Of a stretch of DNA of 64,000 bases, positions 58,781 to 64,000 are shown one piece after another. How positions within the stretch are numbered: the stretch's first letter is position 1; each line of letters starts with the position of its first letter. Under the pieces are notes generated by a model, which searched no databases, was not told where the DNA came from, and saw only the letters and a program-made list of their open reading frames with translations. The DNA lies in the NCBI GenBank assembly GCA_017052515.1, contig JAFHKR010000039.1, positions 1,612,001 through 1,676,000 on the forward strand. The letters run 5' to 3'. The position numbers and the translations under genes are program-made. The DNA comes from Fictibacillus nanhaiensis (GTDB lineage Bacteria; Bacillota; Bacilli; Bacillales; Fictibacillaceae).

Positions 58781-59419
58781 TTACTCGAAGCTAATTTGAT
58801 CTTTCCACTGTTCGATTGTCTTTTCTCCGATTCCCCTAACTTCTAATAACTGTTCTAAAGAAGTGAAAGGACCGTTCTCCTCTCTATAGGAGATAATGCT
58901 TTGTGCCTTCGCGGGACCCACACCGTTTAGCGTTTGGAGCACTGTTTCATCCGCAGAGTTGATGTTTACCACCACGCCATTTTCGTCCATCGGTTTACTG
59001 GATGCTGTTTGCAACTCATACTTTTCCCCTTTCTCAGCTACATACACGATCATCTCATCGGTTATTTTTAACGCTTGATTAACGGAACGAATTTCTGCAC
59101 TTTCCATAAAACCACCGGCCATTTGTATGGCATGCATCACACGGTCTCCCTCTTTTAACTCGTAAACTCCTGGACGCTTAACACTTCCTTGCACATCGAC
59201 CATAAGCTTGGTCTTTCTTTCGTTGTTATCCCTACTCTTTCCGTTAGGCTTATCAGTTGAAATTGGCGATTCCGGTTCCATTTGTTGAGGTATTTGTGAG
59301 GTGACAGGCATATTTGGTTCACTTTGGAAATAATTCATTAGAGATACAATAATGGCAAGGATCAATAATATGCCACCGCCAATAAACCAGCTCATATGCT
59401 GCTTGTATTTTTCCATCAT
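58781..59419 (-). CDS. comEA: DNA receptor ComEA
   Basis: Membrane-anchored receptor that binds double-stranded DNA outside the cell and feeds ComEC. The 212-residue protein has one N-terminal membrane segment (about residues 11-30), a flexible linker, an SLBB domain (about 72-135; DVQGSVKRPGVYELKEGDRV) and a C-terminal helix-hairpin-helix DNA-binding domain (NINSADETVLQTLNGVGPAK). First gene of comEA-EB-EC, divergent from comER. Confidence 0.94.
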   Translation of the reverse strand: MMEKYKQHMSWFIGGGILLILAIIVSLMNYFQSEPNMPVTSQIPQQMEPESPISTDKPNGKSRDNNERKTKLMVDVQGSVKRPGVYELKEGDRVMHAIQMAGGFMESAEIRSVNQALKITDEMIVYVAEKGEKYELQTASSKPMDENGVVVNINSADETVLQTLNGVGPAKAQSIISYREENGPFTSLEQLLEVRGIGEKTIEQWKDQISFE

Positions 59420-59508
59420 TTCACCTTCTTAATTAGGCTTGAACTTCTAAAAAACATATTTGATTCACAACGTGCATAAATTTGAACGTAGAGGAAGGAG
59501 GTTCAGAT

Positions 59509-60345
59509 ATGAAGGTTGGAATTATCGGAACCGGAAATATGGGAAGCGTTCTTGCTTCTTCTTTTATCGAATCTTCAGCCATTCAGCCATCAAGGCTCAT
59601 GGTCACTAATCGTACACTGTTAAAAGCGGAGAGGCTGCAGAATGCCTATCCAAAGTTGAAGGTCGGAAATACCGCCGAAGAAGTTTTTCGATTCGCTGAG
59701 ATTGTGTTTATATGTGTGAAGCCACACGAGTTTTATTCATTGCTTTCTAGCAATAAGAATTCTATCTCAAAACATCAACTGCTCGTTTCCATTACGAGTC
59801 CTATTTCATGTGAACAGCTGGAAGATCTGCTAGATTGCAATATCGCAAGAGCTATCCCAAGCATTAATAACCGGGCACTAGCTGGTTCATCTCTTGTTTC
59901 GTTCGGAAAAAGGTGTCACCCTGATTACAAAGAGAAACTTCTATCTTTAATGAGCAATATTTCTACACCACTCGTTATCGATGAAAATATCACTCGGATC
60001 TCTTCAGATATCGCAAGTTGCGGGCCGGCGTTTATCGGTTATGTTCTGCAATGCTTTATTAATTCAGCTGTCGACCAAACTGACATCACAAAAGCACAGG
60101 CAACTCAACTGGCAAGTGATATGATTATCGGAATGGGAAAACTACTCGAGAAAGATATCTATACTTTACCAACACTCATTCAAAAGGTATGCGTAAAGGG
60201 TGGTATCACAGGAGAAGGAATTAAGATCCTGAGCAATGAGGTCGATGAAGTATTCGACCATGTCATTAAGCGTACACACGAAAAATATCATGAAGAATGC
60301 GACAAAGTGAGTCAACAGTTTGAAGTGAAAGAAGAGCTCAAGTAA
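59509..60345 (+). CDS. comER: ComER, pyrroline-5-carboxylate reductase-like protein
   Basis: A ProC-like NAD(P)-binding protein of 278 residues. Rossmann motif GIIGTGNMGSVLASSF at the N terminus, FICVKPHEF, ISCEQLEDLL, and a ProC-type C-terminal dimer domain (CVKGGITGEGIKIL). The B. subtilis protein affects competence and sporulation by an unclear route; a proline-biosynthetic activity is not established. The ATG at 59509 has GGAAGGAGG upstream. Divergent from the comE operon, as in B. subtilis. Confidence 0.92.
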   Translation: MKVGIIGTGNMGSVLASSFIESSAIQPSRLMVTNRTLLKAERLQNAYPKLKVGNTAEEVFRFAEIVFICVKPHEFYSLLSSNKNSISKHQLLVSITSPISCEQLEDLLDCNIARAIPSINNRALAGSSLVSFGKRCHPDYKEKLLSLMSNISTPLVIDENITRISSDIASCGPAFIGYVLQCFINSAVDQTDITKAQATQLASDMIIGMGKLLEKDIYTLPTLIQKVCVKGGITGEGIKILSNEVDEVFDHVIKRTHEKYHEECDKVSQQFEVKEELK

Positions 60346-60370
60346 TTTCTATCGTCATTATAAAACAGCT

Positions 60371-60407
60371 AAAAAAAGAAAGCCGGGATCTAAATCCCGG
60401 CTTTCTA
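60371..60407 (-). terminator. Bidirectional terminator between comER and nrdB
   Basis: AGAAAGCCGGGAT/ATCCCGGCTTTCT perfect 13-bp stem with a 4-base loop and flanking T/A runs; comER and nrdB converge here. Confidence 0.92.
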
Positions 60408-61457
60408 TAGTTCATCGAACCCGTTTTCATCAGAAACTTTCGTGTATTGTCTCGATTTCTGCTCAAAAAAATCACTTTTTCCAGCATTTACATCAGAATA
60501 TGCCTTTATCCAAGGAAGTGGATTTTTATTGTATTCTGGGTATAGCTTGTTAAAGCCTAATTCGTTCAATCGTTTATTTGCCATGAACTTGATATAAGCT
60601 TCTAAATCAGATTCATGAATCCCTTCAAATGAATCTCCGATTATATACTTACTCCATTTAATCTCAAGCTCAGCTGCCCGATGAAACGTGTTTCTCGCAA
60701 ACATCTCCAACTCTTGATCTCTTAATTTCGGATCTTCTTCTAAAACAGCTTTAAAAATTTGAGTAAAAAGATAAACATGTAGCTGCTCATCTCTATTAAT
60801 ATAGTTGATCATCGTTGAAGTCGAGACCATCTTTTGATTCCTGGCTAAATTATAAAAGAAGCTGAATCCAGAATAAAAATTCAATCCCTCAAGAATCACG
60901 TCGTAAATAATAGACTTCAAAAAGGTACGAGGCGTAGGGGTTTGTAGAAACTCCTCATACCCTTCAACAATGAAATCATTCCTCTCTCTTAGCACTTCAT
61001 CTGTTTTCCAGTATTCAAATATATCATCTTGCTTTGACTTCGGTACTAAAGAGGACAACACGTACGAATAGGACTGATTATGAACAACTTCTTGAAACGA
61101 TAGTGTAGCCATTAGCGCAGCAAGACTTGAATCGGTTAAATACGCTGCAACCTTGCTCGAATAATCTGTTTGTACACTATCTAAGAACGCCAATAAGCCA
61201 ATAATTTTATTAAAAGTATCTTGCTCTTTTTCACTCAAATTAACATATTGCTTACTATCACTAGACATATTGATCTCGAACGGCGTCCAAAAGTTAGCCA
61301 ACATGTTTTTGTATAAAGGATAAGCCCACTTATATCTAACATCGTCCCAGTTTAATATATTTGAACTCTTACCGTTGATAATTCCTGTAGATCGATTAGG
61401 AGCTTCCACATCATAGATTTTTCTCTCTTTGAGTTGTTCAACCTCTTTAACTTTCAC
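60405..61457 (-). CDS. nrdB: Class I ribonucleotide reductase, small (radical) subunit
   Basis: Holds the dinuclear metal site and tyrosyl radical for deoxynucleotide synthesis. About 350 residues. The metal ligands are visible: Asp in FLDSVQTDYS, Glu and His in FQEVVHNQSYSYV, Glu in VILEGLNFYSGF and Glu plus His in NRDEQLHVYLF. The radical Tyr is present (QSYSYV, three residues after the His). No nrdI or nrdH lies in the window, so the Mn/Fe subclass is open. The GTG at 61457 is favoured over the GTG at 61466 because AGAAGG lies 11 bases upstream of the former but 2 from the latter. Overlaps the nrdA 3' end. Confidence 0.92.
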   Translation of the reverse strand: MKVKEVEQLKERKIYDVEAPNRSTGIINGKSSNILNWDDVRYKWAYPLYKNMLANFWTPFEINMSSDSKQYVNLSEKEQDTFNKIIGLLAFLDSVQTDYSSKVAAYLTDSSLAALMATLSFQEVVHNQSYSYVLSSLVPKSKQDDIFEYWKTDEVLRERNDFIVEGYEEFLQTPTPRTFLKSIIYDVILEGLNFYSGFSFFYNLARNQKMVSTSTMINYINRDEQLHVYLFTQIFKAVLEEDPKLRDQELEMFARNTFHRAAELEIKWSKYIIGDSFEGIHESDLEAYIKFMANKRLNELGFNKLYPEYNKNPLPWIKAYSDVNAGKSDFFEQKSRQYTKVSDENGFDEL

Positions 61458-63672
61458 AGCTTTCACATCCTTCTAACTCAATTGATGTAGACCTAGTATA
61501 ATAAGTGGTCTTTAATCCCTTTTTAAAGCTTAATAAATGAAGGTGTAACAGATCTTTTGCCTTGATGTTGTGATTAACATAAAGATTAAACGAAATTGAT
61601 TGATCGACGTGTCTTTGTCTAGCAGCATTCTGTTCGATACTCCAAGTTTGATCAATCAAGAACGCTGATTTATAGAACCATGTTGTTTCTGCATTCAAAT
61701 CAGGTGCTGTTACAGGGATTTTGTAATTCTTTTTTTCTTCTGAATAGAATTTTTTAAATATCGGATCCACACTCGGTGTTGAATTTGCGATGATTGAAGT
61801 CGATGAATTCGGTGCGACTGCAATGAGGTATCCATTCCTTAGACCGTGTTTGTTAACTCTTTCTTTTAAACTCTGCCACTCTTTAGAGAAATAGTTGCGT
61901 TTCGAAAAATAGTTTCCCGTTTCCCAATCCGAGCCCAAAAACGCGGGATATCTCCCCTTTTCTTTCGCAAGCTCACAACTAGCATTTATCACATAATAGT
62001 TGATGGTCTCATAAAGATGATCAGCATACGTAACCGCTTCTTCACTTTCCCACTTTATCCCCTCTTTGGCTAAAAGATGGTGCCATCCAAACGTACCTAC
62101 ACCGACCGCACGATATTTCTTATTTGTCAGTTCCGCTTGAGGTACATCTATACGATTAAGATCAATAACGTTATCAAGCATTCGGATCTGGATATCAATA
62201 ACTCTTTTTAATACGTTATCATTGATCACTTTAGCAAGAGAAAGAGATGATAGATTACATACAACAAAATCTCCTGGCGTTTTTCTGATGACGATTTCTC
62301 CGTTCTCTGCTTCCTCTGACGTGACAACTGTTGCAGACATGTTTTGCATGATCTCTGTACATAGGTTAGAAGCATAGACCATCCCTTTATGAGCGTTCGG
62401 ATTCAATCGGTTGACAGTATCTCGATAAAACATGAAGGGTGTTCCGGTTTCAAGTTGCGATTTCATGATCCGTTTCATGATCTCAATAGCGGGAATACAC
62501 TTTTTTGAAAGTCTCTCATCTTCTAAACAATCAGCATATCTCTCTCTAAAGCTTCCTGACCCAACCGTTTCATCATAGAAATCTTCTAACGAATACCCTT
62601 TGATCTTTTTTACCTCATGAGGATCGAACAGATACCAATTCTCACGTTTTTCCACGCATTCCATGAAAAGGTCCGGGAGACACACACCTGTAAATAGGTC
62701 ATGCGTTCTCATTCGTTCATCACCATTATTTAATTTTGCATCTAAAAACTCCAGGATGTCTTTATGCCAAATGTCTAAGTAGACGGCAATCGCACCCTGC
62801 CTTTGGCCAAGCTGATCGACCGATACCGCCGTGTTGTTTAACTGCTTCATCCACGGTATTACACCAGATGAATTTCCTTTAAATCCTCTAATATCCGAAC
62901 CTCTAGCCCTAATTTTCCCAAGATAGATTCCGAGTCCACCGCCACCTTTTGAAACAGTTGCAGCATCTGTATTAGAATCAAATATCCCTCTTAAGCTATC
63001 GTCGATCGTATCAATAAAACAAGAGCTAAGCTGCCCATAGCTCTTACCTGCGTTCGCTAATGTCGGGGTAGCAACCGTCATATATAGATTGGAGAGAGCC
63101 CAGTATGCTTCTTCGACTAATTGAAGCCTATTCGTTTTGTTCTCGTCTCTCATTAAAAACAAGGAGATCAACATCCAGCGTTCTTGTGGTAATTCATAGA
63201 TTTCATGATTGAATCCTTTTGCCAAGTACCGATCCGCTAGCGTTTTAAGTCCAATGTATGTAAAAAGCTTATCTCTAGATGGCTCGATCATTTTTTCAGC
63301 TTTCTCCAAGTCTTCCTTAGAGTATGATGAGAGAATGGTATCATCATAGATATCCATCCCTACTAACTTTGTGATCAACCCATAGAGGTTCGTATATGGT
63401 TTATGTCTTGTCTCCTCTCGATTCTTCATTACTTCTTCATATAACTGCCTTAAATAGATCTGTGATGCTACAAACGTCCACTCTGGGTTCTCTGCATCTA
63501 ATCCATTTAACGCTTCCATGATTAACTGTCTATAAAGTGAGCTTGATTCCTGTGTATGACTTTCTAATTTCTCCGCATTTTTTAGAAAGTTGTCCGCTTG
63601 TATGTTCGGGTAATTTTCGACACAACTCTTTAACCACTCCCCGAGCAAAGAGTTTTCAGTTGTCATTTTCAT
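61447..63672 (-). CDS. nrdA: Class I ribonucleotide reductase, large (catalytic) subunit, without ATP-cone
   Basis: Reduces ribonucleotides to deoxynucleotides with electrons from thioredoxin-type partners. From the ATG at 63672 (AAGGAG 10 bases upstream) the protein has 741 residues. Catalytic landmarks: first redox Cys in LSSCFIDTIDD, Asn/Cys/Glu in SNLCTEIMQN, partner Cys in VCNLSSLSLA, PNSSTSIIANSTPSVDP, the radical-transfer tyrosine pair TTYYTRS, and the C-terminal CESCES. The usual N-terminal ATP-cone (about 90 residues, with its VKRDG-type motif) is not recognisable; the N terminus is short and divergent. The frame extends to 63714 but that part lies in a terminator. Preceded by a B12 riboswitch. 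Confidence 0.92.
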   Translation of the reverse strand: MKMTTENSLLGEWLKSCVENYPNIQADNFLKNAEKLESHTQESSSLYRQLIMEALNGLDAENPEWTFVASQIYLRQLYEEVMKNREETRHKPYTNLYGLITKLVGMDIYDDTILSSYSKEDLEKAEKMIEPSRDKLFTYIGLKTLADRYLAKGFNHEIYELPQERWMLISLFLMRDENKTNRLQLVEEAYWALSNLYMTVATPTLANAGKSYGQLSSCFIDTIDDSLRGIFDSNTDAATVSKGGGGLGIYLGKIRARGSDIRGFKGNSSGVIPWMKQLNNTAVSVDQLGQRQGAIAVYLDIWHKDILEFLDAKLNNGDERMRTHDLFTGVCLPDLFMECVEKRENWYLFDPHEVKKIKGYSLEDFYDETVGSGSFRERYADCLEDERLSKKCIPAIEIMKRIMKSQLETGTPFMFYRDTVNRLNPNAHKGMVYASNLCTEIMQNMSATVVTSEEAENGEIVIRKTPGDFVVCNLSSLSLAKVINDNVLKRVIDIQIRMLDNVIDLNRIDVPQAELTNKKYRAVGVGTFGWHHLLAKEGIKWESEEAVTYADHLYETINYYVINASCELAKEKGRYPAFLGSDWETGNYFSKRNYFSKEWQSLKERVNKHGLRNGYLIAVAPNSSTSIIANSTPSVDPIFKKFYSEEKKNYKIPVTAPDLNAETTWFYKSAFLIDQTWSIEQNAARQRHVDQSISFNLYVNHNIKAKDLLHLHLLSFKKGLKTTYYTRSTSIELEGCESCES

Positions 63673-63694
63673 AGTTAAAACACTCCTTAGGTCA

Positions 63695-63728
63695 TAATAA
63701 AAACCCTCTTCCATCAGGAAGAGGGTTT
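63695..63728 (-). terminator. Riboswitch-associated intrinsic terminator upstream of nrdA
   Basis: Perfect AACCCTCTTCC/GGAAGAGGGTT stem (63702-63712 with 63717-63727), 4-base loop, then TTTTTATT on the minus strand, between the riboswitch and the nrdA ribosome site. Confidence 0.9.
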
Positions 63729-63808
63729 AAAGAATTACATGTATTTTGCTAGACGATCGTCAGCATAAAACAGCGGCAGTTCTTTCTCCCAATCCCCGAG
63801 GAAAAGAA

Positions 63809-64000
63809 AATAGGAGTCTTCAGGCAGGTCTACTGGCTTTTGCTTCTTCCTACTTTGGGCCTTCCCATACAGCAGCCATTTTTTAATAACTGACCTGTAC
63901 AGTGGCTATTCCATTTCGTCCACAATTACAGTTGCGGGGACAGCTTCGGCATTGAACCGAATTCCCTTTTAAGCCGGATATTCCGGCGCCTGAATTCTCC
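63809..64000 (-). ncRNA. Cobalamin (B12) riboswitch, distal end at window edge
   Basis: On the minus strand the adenosylcobalamin aptamer core is easily read: GGAATATCCGGCTT early stem, GGTTCAATGCCGAAGCTGTC, the CCCCGCAACTG box (63929-63939), GCCACTG (63900-63906), GGGAAGGC (63859-63866) and the B12 box AAGCCAGTAGACCTGCC (63823-63839). The closing stem pairs CTCCTATT (63809-63816) with GGAG at the window edge, so a few bases of the 5' end are missing. Gap from 63673 to 63808 is the expression platform and holds no gene. It should turn nrdA-nrdB off when B12 is present. Confidence 0.95.

Overview
The window is a stretch of low-GC Firmicutes chromosome from an endospore-forming Bacillaceae. The spore protease gpr, yqfC/yqfD, SigA, CcpN, the hrcA heat-shock operon and the comE operon follow the B. 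subtilis yqe/yqf order closely. Several local differences (no spoIIP, no glyQS, inserted fatty-acid and nrd genes) show it is not B. subtilis itself; a Fictibacillus-like relative is a guess only. Most genes lie on the minus strand. No rRNA, tRNA, CRISPR array, insertion sequence or prophage gene was seen.

Layout. 1-16.8 kb: yqfZ (cut by the edge) and ispG; His-rich YqfX; a DUF1540 protein; the Zur-controlled zinc operon znuC-znuB-zur; a HAD phosphatase; a manganese-type ABC operon with a strong promoter and MntR-like operator; a purine permease; yqfT, nfo, cshB, yqfQ, ispH; and an orphan 808-residue fusion of two OppB/OppC-like permease halves. 17.2-30.6 kb: yqfO, trmK, cccA, an acyl-CoA dehydrogenase/acyl-CoA synthetase pair with a cre-like site, then sigA, dnaG, yqxD, the PPDK regulator, ccpN, recO, yqzL, era, cdd. 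30.6-39.9 kb: dgkA, ybeY, pgpH, phoH, yqfD, yqfC, yqfB, floA, nfeD, yqeY, rpsU. 40-53.9 kb: deoC, mtaB, rsmE, prmA, dnaJ, dnaK, grpE, hrcA (perfect CIRCE), hemW, lepA, yqxA, gpr. 54-64 kb: rpsT, holA, yqzM, comEC-EB-EA, comER, then a class I ribonucleotide reductase operon nrdA-nrdB preceded by a cobalamin riboswitch and an intrinsic terminator.

How it works together. Much of the window is housekeeping: isoprenoid synthesis at both ends of the MEP pathway (IspG, IspH), replication initiation and loading (DnaG, HolA), transcription (SigA), ribosome and tRNA maturation (Era, YbeY, RsmE, PrmA, MtaB, TrmK, LepA, S20, S21), protein folding (HrcA regulon) and DNA uptake (ComE). Two metal-uptake systems lie next to each other and each carries its expected operator. 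The most informative regulatory feature is the B12 riboswitch on class I RNR, which predicts a B12-dependent class II RNR elsewhere in the genome.

Nothing here looks like an undescribed defence or mobile system. The best candidates for closer study are the riboswitch/RNR locus with its ATP-cone-less NrdA, the orphan fused permease, two terminator hairpins whose 3' arm doubles as the next gene's ribosome binding site, the missing spoIIP, and a family of about 150-bp intergenic imperfect palindromes.
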